A stretch of 64,000 bases of DNA from an uncultured Alphaproteobacteria bacterium (GTDB taxonomy: Bacteria > Pseudomonadota > Alphaproteobacteria > Caulobacterales > Caulobacteraceae). The translations under genes and the position numbers were made by a program. The DNA lies in contig CAIOSI010000009.1 in NCBI GenBank assembly GCA_903860975.1, forward strand, positions 62,001 through 126,000, given 5' to 3'. Numbering within the stretch: the stretch's first letter is position 1; the number at the start of each line of letters is the position of its first letter. Positions 18,970 to 26,052 of this stretch are shown here, in pieces. Under the pieces are notes generated by a model. The model was not told the DNA's origin. It worked only from the letters and a program-made list of their open reading frames with translations, and did not search any database.

Positions 18970-20784
18970 TCAGATTGGCGCGCAGGCTTTCTCCAGCCAG
19001 GCCCCGACGTCAGCCGGGACCAGCAGGCCGATCACCGCCAGGACGCGGGCGTGGTAGGCGTCGAGCTGGGCGATCTCTTCGGGCGACAGGATCGCCTTTG
19101 CGACCAGACGTCGGTCGATTGGGGCCAGCGTCAGGGTCTCAAAACCCAGCATGGGCCTTTCGCCCCCGTCGATCATCGTGGCCGCCGTGACGAACTGCAG
19201 GGTCTCGATACGGATGCCGTAGGCACCTTCCTTATAGTAGCCAGGCTCGTTGGAAACGATCATCCCTGGGCGTAGCGCGACGGCGTTCGGCATCTTGGCG
19301 ATCCGATGCGGCCCTTCATGCACGCCAAGGTAGGATCCCACACCGTGGCCGGTGCCGTGGTCATAATCGAGGCCGTGAGCCCAAAGGGCCTGACGTGCCA
19401 GGGCATCGAGCGCCGATCCGGTCGTTCCGGCTGGAAATCTCACGCGCGCCAAAGCCAGGTGGCCCTTGAGCACCAGGGTGAAGCGCTCGCACATTTCAGC
19501 TGTCGGATCGCCGATGGCCACGGTGCGGGTGACGTCGGTCGTACCGTCCAGGTACTGCGCGCCCGAATCAACCAGCAGCAGCGAGCCTTTTTCCGTGCGC
19601 TTATTGAGGCGTTCCGTCGGCCGATAGTGGACGATGGCCCCATTGGACGCGGCGCCGGCAATGGTGTCGAAGGACAGGTCCTTCAGTGCGCCGGTCGCTT
19701 CGCGGAAACCTTCCAGCTTGGAGACAGCCTCAATCTCGTCGGGTGGATTGATCTGACCTTCAGTGGCGACCCAATGCAGAAAACGCGTCAGGGCTGCACC
19801 ATCGCGCACGTGAGCGCGCTGGGTTCCTTCGATCTCGGTGGCGTTCTTGCAAGCCCTGGGCATGACGCAGGGGTCTTCGCCGCGTCGCACCTCGGCACCC
19901 GCGTTGGTCAGCGCCTCAAAATACCAGGATGAGGACACACCTGGATCGATCAGGACGGACTTGCCGCTCAGTTCGGCGAGCGCCTGAGGCAGGTCAGCGG
20001 GCGTTTCCAGCCGCACCTCGTTGCCCAGCCAGGCCGGGAGTTCTGCCGTCACCTTGGCCGGATCGAGGAAGAGCCGCGCCGAGCCATCTGCGCCCAGGAT
20101 CGCCTGGCCGATGGGCAATGGCGAGCGGATGACATCGCCGCCCCGGACGTTGAACAACCAGGCAATTGAGGACGGGGCCGTGATCACCGCAGCGTGTGCG
20201 CCGCAGCTGATCAGGCTCTGGCCTAGCCGATGGCGCTTGGATGCGGAGTCCTCACCGGCAAATTGCAGCGGGTGCGGCACGACAGGGGCTGCTGGCTGAG
20301 GTGGCCGGGCCTGGCCCCAGGCGATATCCAATGGATTGGGCGTTACGGCGCGTAGCTGCACCCCAGCTTTTGTCGCAGCCGCTTTTAGCCGATCTAGCGC
20401 GTCTGGACTGTGTAGCCTCGGGTCGTAACCGATCACCTGGCCGCGCGCCGTGGCGAGCTCGATGTAGGCGGGCACACCGCCCTCGACGAGGTCGCGGATC
20501 TCAAAGGTGGCCTGGTCTACCTGGTCGCGAACCTGCAACGTGTAGCGGCCGTCCACGAAGATTGCAGCCTTGTCCTTGAGGATCACCGTGGCTCCTGCCG
20601 AACCGGTAAAACCGGTTGCCCAGGCCAGCCGATCGTTCGCGGCCGGCAGGTACTCGTTCTGATGCTCGTCCTCATGGGGCACCACGAAGCCGTCGATGCC
20701 CTGGTCAGCCATGGCCTTGCGGATGAGGGGAACGTGGCGGGGCCCGAAGGCGCGATCGGTGGATTCGTCGAAGGTCTGGCGCAT
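18970..20784 (-). CDS. pepP: Aminopeptidase P family protein (Xaa-Pro aminopeptidase, M24B)
   Basis: The enzyme removes the N-terminal residue from peptides with proline in second position, in the cytoplasm. It has 604 residues, the long form with two creatinase-like N-terminal domains (about 1-310) before the pita-bread metallopeptidase domain. The five metal ligands are recognisable: two Asp in LLLVDSGAQYLDGTTDVTRT, His in HGTGHGVGSYLGVHEGP, Glu in MIVSNEPGYYKEGAYGIRIE and its second Glu. The C-terminal extension (LDAYHARVLAVIGLL) is usual for this group. It is a single gene with a start at MRQTFDESTDRAFG. Confidence 0.9.
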   Translation of the reverse strand: MRQTFDESTDRAFGPRHVPLIRKAMADQGIDGFVVPHEDEHQNEYLPAANDRLAWATGFTGSAGATVILKDKAAIFVDGRYTLQVRDQVDQATFEIRDLVEGGVPAYIELATARGQVIGYDPRLHSPDALDRLKAAATKAGVQLRAVTPNPLDIAWGQARPPQPAAPVVPHPLQFAGEDSASKRHRLGQSLISCGAHAAVITAPSSIAWLFNVRGGDVIRSPLPIGQAILGADGSARLFLDPAKVTAELPAWLGNEVRLETPADLPQALAELSGKSVLIDPGVSSSWYFEALTNAGAEVRRGEDPCVMPRACKNATEIEGTQRAHVRDGAALTRFLHWVATEGQINPPDEIEAVSKLEGFREATGALKDLSFDTIAGAASNGAIVHYRPTERLNKRTEKGSLLLVDSGAQYLDGTTDVTRTVAIGDPTAEMCERFTLVLKGHLALARVRFPAGTTGSALDALARQALWAHGLDYDHGTGHGVGSYLGVHEGPHRIAKMPNAVALRPGMIVSNEPGYYKEGAYGIRIETLQFVTAATMIDGGERPMLGFETLTLAPIDRRLVAKAILSPEEIAQLDAYHARVLAVIGLLVPADVGAWLEKACAPI

Positions 20785-20901
20785 GAGGCGATGTAATCCC
20801 TTCGGAAGGCCTCGGCAAAGGGGCCTGGCACCAAGCGAGCCTGTGTATAATTATACCCGGGCAAAATTGACAATCGGGACCCGACGGGTTAGATCTGCGC
20901 C

Positions 20902-21246
20902 ATGGACAATCAAGCCCGCCGCGACGCTATCCGCGCCTACAAGGAGCGCAAGTTCCAGCAAGGGATCTTCGCGATGCGCTGTGCCGTAACCGGTGAGGCC
21001 TGGGTGGGCCAGTCGCGGAACCTCGAGCAACAGCCGAACGGGATCTGGATGTCGCTGCGACGCGGCGGCCATCCCAATCCCAAGCTTCGTGCTGCGTTTG
21101 CTGCGCATGGGGAGGCTGCGTTTTCCTTCGATGTGCTGGAGGTCATCGACGACGAGGGCCTGAGCGCTTATGCGCTCGGCAACCTGCTGAAGGAACGTGA
21201 CGCCCATTGGCGGGCCACGCTTAGCGCCACAAAGATCGTAGGCTAG
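20902..21246 (+). CDS. Divergent GIY-YIG nuclease-family protein
   Basis: A 114-residue protein. The sequence GIFAMRCAVTGEAWVGQSRN resembles the GIY-YIG start with G-I-F replacing GIY and W-V-G replacing YIG, followed by a conserved Arg and later a glutamate-rich helix. Proteins of this shape occur in Caulobacteraceae as 'GIY-YIG nuclease family protein' of unknown role. It lies at the left edge of the accessory region and is divergent from pepP. Nuclease activity is not established. Confidence 0.65.
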   Translation: MDNQARRDAIRAYKERKFQQGIFAMRCAVTGEAWVGQSRNLEQQPNGIWMSLRRGGHPNPKLRAAFAAHGEAAFSFDVLEVIDDEGLSAYALGNLLKERDAHWRATLSATKIVG

Positions 21247-21330
21247 TGGATAGAACCTCACATTTGAGTCCTGCTGGCGCATCGCCGGAACGTCCGGTTC
21301 CAGTCCTCAAGGCTATGACCGCTTTCGACT

Positions 21331-21540
21331 GTGGGGGTGACACAATCGAGCGTCCAGAAGCTGGAGCGCTCTGAACAGGCAGATACGATCCAGCTAGGCA
21401 GTCTGCGGCGTCTCGCCGCGGCGCTGGATTGCGAGCTGGTCCATGTGTTCGTTCCTATACAGCCGCTTGAGCTACGCTATGAGACGGCCGATCGAACAGT
21501 CGCTCAGCGCGAACTGGCGGCGATCAGCCATTCGATGGTG
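21331..21540 (+). pseudogene. Mobile mystery protein A, truncated by a repeat element
   Basis: The frame encodes GVTQSSVQKLERSEQADTIQ, LGSLRRLAAALDCELVHVFV and then AQRELAAISHSMV. This is the HTH core and C-terminal part of mobile mystery protein A, an XRE regulator named for its association with mobile elements. Both ends are missing: an in-frame TGA lies just upstream of the HTH, and the 186-bp repeat begins exactly after the HSMV codons, where the family would continue for about 25 more residues. No partner mobile mystery protein B (Fic-like) gene is present. Confidence 0.6.
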
Positions 21541-21726
21541 TGTGGAACGGCTTCGAGGCGGGACCCCGCCATGTTACCGCTTACTGGATTGATATATATA
21601 ACGAAATTTAGCAAATTGACGGGTCCCAATCGGCGCCGATCAGGACCCCAGCAAGGCGGAAGTTTCCCTTTTAATTTAGGCTCATGGCCGGGAATCGGCG
21701 GGGTTCCGCTTCGACGCCGATTCACA
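21541..21726 (+). repeat. 186-bp MITE-like repeat, copy A
   Basis: It starts TGTGGAACGGCTTCGAGGCG and ends CGCTTCGACGCCGATTCACA. The outer 30 bases are imperfect inverted repeats of each other (25 of 30 match), and the interior holds an AT-rich core with GATATATATAACGAAATTTA, unlike the surrounding GC-rich DNA. It is 184/186 identical to copy B in the same orientation. It encodes no protein. Size, terminal inverted repeats and lack of coding capacity fit a miniature inverted-repeat transposable element; I see no convincing target-site duplication. It interrupts the mobile mystery protein A gene. Confidence 0.7.
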
Positions 21727-21919
21727 GCCCACGCGACCCGTATATGCGCCTTTGTCCTCAATCTGCCCTTCGAGCCCAAATCGGCAAGCCCCGAAACCGA
21801 GGCCAGGTGGGCGCAGCAACCAGTCCCAAACCCTGGGCGATTGGAACGGTGCAAAGGGATCTCTGACCTTGAGCCTGATCGAAATCACGAAACGACGAAA
21901 GTTGTCAGTGCGCGCTTAC
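21727..21919. other. Non-coding stretch inside the island
   Basis: About 190 bases after repeat copy A. I find no start-stop frame with recognisable content on either strand. The right end leads into a 20-bp palindrome ahead of the AlpA-like gene. Confidence 0.4.
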
Positions 21920-21939
21920 ACGTTGACTGTCGTCAACGT
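21920..21939. promoter_or_regulatory. 20-bp palindromic operator candidate upstream of AlpA-like gene
   Basis: ACGTTGAC-N4-GTCAACGT has perfect eight-base arms and ends 23 bases before the ATG of the HTH protein. Placement and symmetry suggest a dimeric repressor site, probably autoregulatory. Confidence 0.45.
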
Positions 21940-21962
21940 CGCTTGAGCGGTAAACAAGGCCC

Positions 21963-22226
21963 ATGGCCACGCCGCTTGCATTGTTCGGTACGGGGGATCT
22001 CGCAACCCGCTGGGGCTACTCCCGCCAAGGGGTGCACAAGCTCGCCGTCGGTCCGGATTTTCCGGCGCCCGTGGGGACCGTGAACGGCGGTCGTATTCGG
22101 GTCTGGTTGCTCGCGGACATCGAGGCCTGTGAGCAGGGCCGTCCCGAGCTGGGCGACCAGGCCGCCAAGCAGAGCAAACAGCGGGGCTACTACCTGGCCA
22201 GGCTTAAGGGACCGCCGTCGGGTTAG
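21963..22226 (+). CDS. AlpA/MerR-like helix-turn-helix protein
   Basis: An 87-residue protein. Residues about 8-60 (GTGDLATRWGYSRQGVHKLA, then FPAPVGTVNGGRIRVW) fit the excisionase/AlpA-type winged HTH, in which a short beta wing and a tryptophan follow the recognition helix. Such proteins act as excisionases or as activators of integrase or prophage genes; here there is no integrase beside it. The 20-bp palindrome upstream suggests autoregulation. The next frame begins two bases after the stop. Confidence 0.6.
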   Translation: MATPLALFGTGDLATRWGYSRQGVHKLAVGPDFPAPVGTVNGGRIRVWLLADIEACEQGRPELGDQAAKQSKQRGYYLARLKGPPSG

Positions 22227-22228
22227 GG

Positions 22229-22426
22229 GTGGCCGAGCAGACTCTGGGGCGCACGATCGACAAGGCGATGGGGGTGGCGGGGCCGCGTCTGGGCAAGGTG
22301 GCGTCGCTGTTCGAGCCGTCGCAGGGCGCGGGCCTGGCTGCCTCGATCGCCAGCCCGGCCACCCAGCGCGGCATGGGCGAGCTGGCCAACCAGGCGCGCG
22401 CGGCCGAACAGGAGCGGTCGCGGTAA
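22229..22426 (+). CDS. Small hypothetical protein, coupled to the AlpA-like gene
   Basis: A 65-residue frame with GTG start two bases after the previous stop and GGGG overlapping the junction. The product is Ala/Gly/Gln-rich and probably helical (MAEQTLGRTIDKAMGVAGPR). I recognise no domain. Its tight spacing argues that it is translated; its short length and composition argue for caution. Confidence 0.35.
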   Translation: MAEQTLGRTIDKAMGVAGPRLGKVASLFEPSQGAGLAASIASPATQRGMGELANQARAAEQERSR

Positions 22427-22528
22427 CTGGAGCTGGAGCGACAGCGGGAGCGATCCCGAAAGCGGGATATCGATCTGCCGGATATGTGAGCCGGCGGCGC
22501 ACCGAACAAAGGGCTGGTGTCCAAAATC

Positions 22529-22562
22529 TTGACAAAGGTCAGCTAAGTCGTATTTTACGACT
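22529..22562 (+). promoter_or_regulatory. Promoter with overlapping palindromic operator for the toxin-antitoxin pair
   Basis: TTGACA at 22529-22534 and TATTTT at 22551-22556 form a near-consensus promoter with 16-bp spacing. The -10 lies inside a perfect 17-base palindrome, AGTCGTATTTTACGACT (22546-22562). A repressor bound there would block RNA polymerase, as expected for antitoxin autoregulation. It is 60 bases upstream of the Phd-type antitoxin start. Confidence 0.55.
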
Positions 22563-22621
22563 AATCCAGCAGCGTGGCCTAGGGCTGCGCGAGCCTAAGG
22601 GGCGCGGTGGAGTGTAATGAT

Positions 22622-22918
22622 ATGACAGCGGTAATAGAGCAAAATCTAGCCCGGACAGTCACGTCCAAGGAAGCGCTCCGACATTGGAAGGAAGTCACCG
22701 ATAAAGCTCTGCGTGAACCCGTTGTGATCACCGCCCATGGGCGGCCCCGTCATGTGCTGTTGGCCTACGAAGACTATGAACGTCTCCGAGATCAGGAGCG
22801 CCAGGTTCATCTGACCTCGGAACTTCCGGCTGATCTGGCCAGCGCCATCCTTGAGGATCTAGACAACCTCCGGGCTCCTAGCGGAGTCATCGCGGATGGC
22901 GACACCATCATCGGCTAA
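22622..22918 (+). CDS. Phd/YefM-family antitoxin
   Basis: A 98-residue protein from the ATG at 22622, with GGAG nine bases upstream; a GTG five codons earlier is also in frame. The core TVTSKEALRHWKEVTDKALR followed by PVVITAHGRPRHVLLAYEDY is the Phd/YefM fold: a DNA-binding N-terminal domain with the conserved 'P-V-x-I-T-x-x-G-x-P' strand. The C-terminal tail (LTSELPADLASAILEDLDNL) would wrap the toxin. The toxin gene overlaps its last 23 bases. The palindrome over the promoter is the likely binding site. Confidence 0.8.
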   Translation: MTAVIEQNLARTVTSKEALRHWKEVTDKALREPVVITAHGRPRHVLLAYEDYERLRDQERQVHLTSELPADLASAILEDLDNLRAPSGVIADGDTIIG

Positions 22919-23324
22919 TACGCGCGTGCCCGAACGGGGCGACGTCATTGAATTTTCGTTTCTCTGGAAACACGAGCGAGACGCCGGCCTTCTGGAAGGC
23001 GTCAAGGATCGGCGCTGTGTCATCGTGGCGATTCTGGAGGGCGGCCGGCGCGTGGTTGTCATGCCGATCACGGGCACCGAACCCGACCACGACAACAAGA
23101 TTCCGCTTCCGGGCGGCGCCCTTGGGCTTGAGCGCCAGAGCTGGATCGTAACCTCGGAACTCAACATCACCCTTTGGCCAGGCCATGATCTTAGACCGGC
23201 GCGCAAGGCAAGCGGCGCGTGGTGGCGATACGGCCGACTGTCCGACGCCCTTCGCCAACGCGTCGCCGACGCGATGCAAGCGCTGATCAGGGCGGGCCAG
23301 GCCAATGTCGTGACGCGAACCTAA
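22896..23324 (+). CDS. PemK/MazF-like toxin partner
   Basis: A 142-residue protein overlapping the antitoxin stop by 23 bases. It begins with the beta strand of PemK/MazF-like barrels (VPERGDVIEFSFLWKHE), then KDRRCVIVAILEGGRRVVVM, PITGTEP and SWIVTSELN. The second Arg/Cys-Val-Ile-Val element corresponds to the 'RPALVLS' strand of MazF. This group, annotated in related genomes as growth inhibitor PemK, is divergent from classical MazF, so ribonuclease activity is inferred from fold and partnership. Pairing with a Phd-type antitoxin rather than a MazE type is slightly unusual. Confidence 0.65.
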   Translation: MATPSSANTRVPERGDVIEFSFLWKHERDAGLLEGVKDRRCVIVAILEGGRRVVVMPITGTEPDHDNKIPLPGGALGLERQSWIVTSELNITLWPGHDLRPARKASGAWWRYGRLSDALRQRVADAMQALIRAGQANVVTRT

Positions 23325-23361
23325 AGCGTGGCGGCGGACCAGGAGAAAGACAGGGGCTGAG

Positions 23362-23571
23362 AATCCAGTCTGTCCCGAAACCGGGGGGCCTATGCGCCGC
23401 GACGCGCGGCCGATGACCCTCGATTACAAGGGCCAGTCGATCACCTTCGACATGCCGGGATGGTATTGTGACGCCTCGGATCAGAGCATCCACACCGGCG
23501 AGGATATGAAGGTGTCTGACCGGATGTTGAACCAACTCAAGCGCCAAAGCTCGCAGCAGGCCGAGAACTAA
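23362..23571 (+). pseudogene. MqsA-family antitoxin, N-terminal zinc domain only
   Basis: The frame reads NPVCPETGGPMRRDARPMTL, then DYKGQSITFDMPGWYCDAS and IHTGEDMKVSDRMLNQLK. This is the N-terminal half of MqsA-type antitoxins. It stops 10 codons later without the C-terminal XRE domain. The expected start (M-R-N-P-V-C) is lost: the DNA reads CTGAGAATCC where ATGAGAAATCC would restore frame, so a base substitution plus a one-base deletion are likely. A shortened product from the ATG at 23392 is possible but would lack the CPETG zinc ligands. No MqsR partner is present. Confidence 0.55.
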
Positions 23572-23663
23572 GCGAATAATACACTAAGCGAATATCCGAT
23601 TGCGGGAACCAGCGACTAAGCCGTCAAGCTCGCTGAAACCATTATTCGCTTAGAGGCTTAGTC
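23568..23663. repeat. Nested inverted repeats bordering repeat copy B
   Basis: CTAAGCGAATAAT (23568-23580) is matched exactly by its complement ATTATTCGCTTAG (23641-23653), and CTAAGCGAATA recurs at 23584-23594. A second exact pair, GACTAAGCC (23614-23622) and GGCTTAGTC (23655-23663), interlocks with the first. The last base of the array abuts repeat copy B. The sequence is AT-richer than its surroundings and encodes nothing. It could be a recombination or replication-protein binding site. Confidence 0.5.
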
Positions 23664-23849
23664 TGTGGAACGGCTTCGAAGCGGGACCCCGCCATGTTAC
23701 CGCTTACTGGATTGATATATATAACGAAATTTAGCAAATTGACGGGTCCCAATCGGCGCCGATCAGGACCCCAGCAAGGCGGAAGTTTCCCTTTTAATTC
23801 AGGCTCATGGCCGGGAATCGGCGGGGTTCCGCTTCGACGCCGATTCACA
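23664..23849 (+). repeat. 186-bp MITE-like repeat, copy B
   Basis: It is 184/186 identical to copy A and in the same orientation. The terminal inverted repeats match at 26 of 30 positions in this copy, one more than in copy A. The 1.94 kb between the copies carries the AlpA-like gene, the toxin-antitoxin pair and the MqsA remnant. Confidence 0.7.
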
Positions 23850-24009
23850 CACCTATGGCACCAAGACCGACGCCCATACCCTCTTCCGGGGGATGTTGGA
23901 CAAGGATACCCCGCCCGATAGCTCGGACGCTCTGTTGAAGGCCGCCGCGGATGCGGCGGCCGTTCAGCGCCTGACGGGCGCGGGTCCTGCTCCAACCGAA
24001 GGCGGTTAG
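23848..24009 (+). pseudogene. C-terminal fragment of an unrecognised gene after repeat B
   Basis: Directly after repeat B an open frame runs to a stop with GTKTDAHTLFRGMLDKDTPP and a tail rich in Ala (LLKAAADAAAVQRLTG). It has no start of its own and no recognised domain. It looks like the 3' end of a gene cut by the repeat. It ends where the opposite-strand remnant ends. Confidence 0.35.
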
Positions 24010-24242
24010 TCCTCGTCGCTGTCGGTGTTCGGGCCGGCCTGGGCCTTGCCAACCTTGGGGCGCTGCTCGGTCGCGAGCGTGATCGAGCGGTAATAGCCGA
24101 AGTCGTCGCGGACGGTGGCGAGGTCGACGTCGCGGTAGGTCGTGGGTTGGTCGGATTTGAAGAGGTTGAGGCGATATTCGCCCTGCCGGTTGAAAGGTCA
24201 GGTCGTAGGCGGTCGTCGGCTTCTGGCCGATGGCCGTGGCTG
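24006..24242 (-). pseudogene. Frameshifted 3' fragment of an unrecognised gene
   Basis: The reverse strand reads GEYRLNLFKSDQPTTYRDVD, then LATVRDDFGYYRSITLATEQ and RPKVGKAQAG to a stop. Upstream, the neighbouring frame reads ATAIGQKPTTAYDLTFQPAG, and one indel would join the two. No start was found and no family recognised. Sequence texture suggests a real protein in the past, possibly of plasmid or phage origin. Confidence 0.35.
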
Positions 24243-24369
24243 GTCACTTAACGATGGCCAAAGTCATTGAGGGATGGCTTGGGTCCAGAAGCCGGTTGAG
24301 CTCTGCTCGCCTCGAGACCGCGGCCAAGGGCCAATTGACAGGCGCGGGCCTTGCGCCGAGCGTCCAATC

Positions 24370-24822
24370 ATGCGCCGCCTGATCCTGATTGCTGCTCTCG
24401 TCTTGGCTGCTGGCGTTCCGGCTCGCGCCGATGAGCGGGGCCGTGAGATAAAGGCGGTCATGGAGACGTACATCGATCTCTGGAACGCCCACGATGCGGC
24501 GGCCGTCACCTCTCGCATCTATCGGTTCGACGCGCCCAACCCGATGGAAACCGAAGCGGGGCTTGCCGCTGAGTTCGCGCGGCTGAAGGCCCAAGGCTAC
24601 GACCACTCCGTGATCTTAGCGCTCGAAGCCTGTGTGATCGGGCCCGATCAGGCGATGGCTGAGCTTCGCTACTCTCGGCTTAAGGCCGATGGGACGCCTT
24701 TGGCGCCGAAGGACCGCGCGACGCTTTATCTGTTGCGCCGTTTTCCGGATGGCTGGCGGATCAATCGGTTGATCCCGCTCAGCGCGACGGCAAAGGTTTC
24801 CTGCAGGTCGGCCGCGGACTAA
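24370..24822 (+). CDS. Exported NTF2/SnoaL-like protein of unknown function
   Basis: From the ATG at 24370 the protein has 150 residues with signal [20 protein letters not shown]. The mature part has the cone fold pattern of NTF2/SnoaL-like proteins: a helix ([20 protein letters not shown]), then strands ending with [20 protein letters not shown]. Members often bind small ligands or act as isomerase-like enzymes, but no catalytic residues can be assigned. The stop overlaps the convergent prmA stop by four bases. The in-frame stretch upstream of 24370 has no coding character. Confidence 0.6.
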   Translation: MRRLILIAALVLAAGVPARADERGREIKAVMETYIDLWNAHDAAAVTSRIYRFDAPNPMETEAGLAAEFARLKAQGYDHSVILALEACVIGPDQAMAELRYSRLKADGTPLAPKDRATLYLLRRFPDGWRINRLIPLSATAKVSCRSAAD

Positions 24823-25688
24823 GCCCGACGCTTCAATACCAAGGTGGCCCAGGCGTCGCGATGCAGTCGGCCTTCCAGCTGGAAGCCTTTTGATAGATAG
24901 GCCGCTAGAACGCGGCGCTCCTGGGTTCGAAGCAGTCCCGACAGAATGGCAATGCCGCCGGGCTTCAGCGCAAGCCTGATATCCTGCGAAAGGGCGACGA
25001 GTGGCGGCGCCAAGATGTTGGCGAAAACCAAGTCATAGGGCGCGGGCTTGCGGATGCGGGCAGCATTTAGGCCGCTGGCGTGAACGAAGCGGGCTTTGGC
25101 GCGGTTGAGCGCTGCGTTTTCGTTGGCGATACGAACCGAAGGTGCGTCGATATCCGTTCCCAGCACGACCGCAGAGCCGGTCCGCGCGGCTGCGATTCCA
25201 AGCACGCCGGTCCCACAACCCACATCCAGAACGCGCCGGAAGGCCCGTCGCTTAAGCAGGCGATCGAAGGCCGAAAGACAGCCTTCGGTGGTGCCGTGAT
25301 GTCCGGTGCCAAAGGCTGCGCCAGCCTCGATCCTTAAGGCGATAGCGCTGAGCGGGACCAGGCCTTTGTCGTGTGCCCCATAGACAAAAAACCGACCCGC
25401 TCGGACCGGCGGCAGGCCTGAGAGCGCCATGGCCAGCCAGTCGGCGTCTGCCAGCTTTTCAGTGGCCACGCGAAGCGCCGGGAATTGCGCGAGTGTCTGG
25501 ACCAGGGCGGCCTGTTCCTCGGCGGTCGTTGGAAAGGCGTCGATCCGCCAAATGTCGCGATCTTCGTCCTCTTCGAGAATGGAATAGGTCAGGCTTTCGG
25601 TGGCCGTTTCGGCGTCAATCGCCAAGGCGGCGGCTTCAGCCTCGGTGCGCGGGCCTCGAGCGGTGGTCTGGACGGCGTCGGCGATCAT
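24819..25688 (-). CDS. prmA: Ribosomal protein L11 methyltransferase
   Basis: PrmA trimethylates ribosomal protein L11 using S-adenosylmethionine. The 289-residue protein has an N-terminal substrate-recognition domain (about 1-115) and a Rossmann methyltransferase domain with the SAM motif [19 protein letters not shown] near residue 158. [20 protein letters not shown] before it is diagnostic of PrmA, and [19 protein letters not shown] carries the NxxxxP-like catalytic motif. Length and domain order are standard. The gene is convergent with the NTF2-like gene. Confidence 0.92.
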   Translation of the reverse strand: MIADAVQTTARGPRTEAEAAALAIDAETATESLTYSILEEDEDRDIWRIDAFPTTAEEQAALVQTLAQFPALRVATEKLADADWLAMALSGLPPVRAGRFFVYGAHDKGLVPLSAIALRIEAGAAFGTGHHGTTEGCLSAFDRLLKRRAFRRVLDVGCGTGVLGIAAARTGSAVVLGTDIDAPSVRIANENAALNRAKARFVHASGLNAARIRKPAPYDLVFANILAPPLVALSQDIRLALKPGGIAILSGLLRTQERRVLAAYLSKGFQLEGRLHRDAWATLVLKRRA

Positions 25689-26052
25689 CGCCCGCCTCTA
25701 GCGGGCGGGAGGCAGAAAGGCGAGGGCCTTCACGGATAAGGGTCAGGGATAGCGATGTCTCTATTGGGTTTTAAGGGGCATGGCTTACCTGAGCGGCGCG
25801 GTAATCGCGAACGTGCGAACAACCGTCCGTGCGTGCCGCGCCCCTTGGGCCAGAGCGCGCGGCCATCTGGCGCTTCCCAGAGACATCGCCGGCGTCATCG
25901 AAGGTCAACTTCAGATCATCCTGCCTGCCGAGGCTCGATAAGCAAAACGCCCGAACCCTCACACCTCTTGCTCCGTTGAAAGTCCATGGCTGGGGCCACG
26001 CTCGCCATCGCGGCCGAAGCTGACCAGGACCGGTCGTCCAACCTTTATGTCT
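25689..26052. other. Intergenic stretch upstream of prmA, no convincing gene
   Basis: About 360 bases. Short open frames exist on both strands (for example a forward frame at 25755-25979 rich in Arg), but none has a recognised domain or a good ribosome-binding site. The left part should hold the prmA promoter. Confidence 0.4.

Noticed and set aside
22129..22617. 162-codon forward frame overlapping the AlpA-like gene and toxin-antitoxin promoter
   Set aside because: Composition is Arg/Gly/Ala low-complexity and it runs through the promoter and operator of the antitoxin gene.
23568..23663. Integron attC site
   Set aside because: The inverted repeats lack the RYYYAAC/GTTRRRY core sites, and there is no integron integrase or cassette structure.
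21541..23849. CRISPR array
   Set aside because: Only two copies of a 186-bp unit separated by 1.9 kb of genes; no short regularly spaced repeats anywhere in the window.
21541..23849. Composite transposon with target-site duplication
   Set aside because: The flanks of the two repeats show no duplicated target bases in any pairing I tried, and there is no transposase gene.
23642..24247. 201-codon reverse frame across repeat B
   Set aside because: It spans the repeat and two gene remnants and has the Pro/Ser/Arg-rich composition of a shadow frame.
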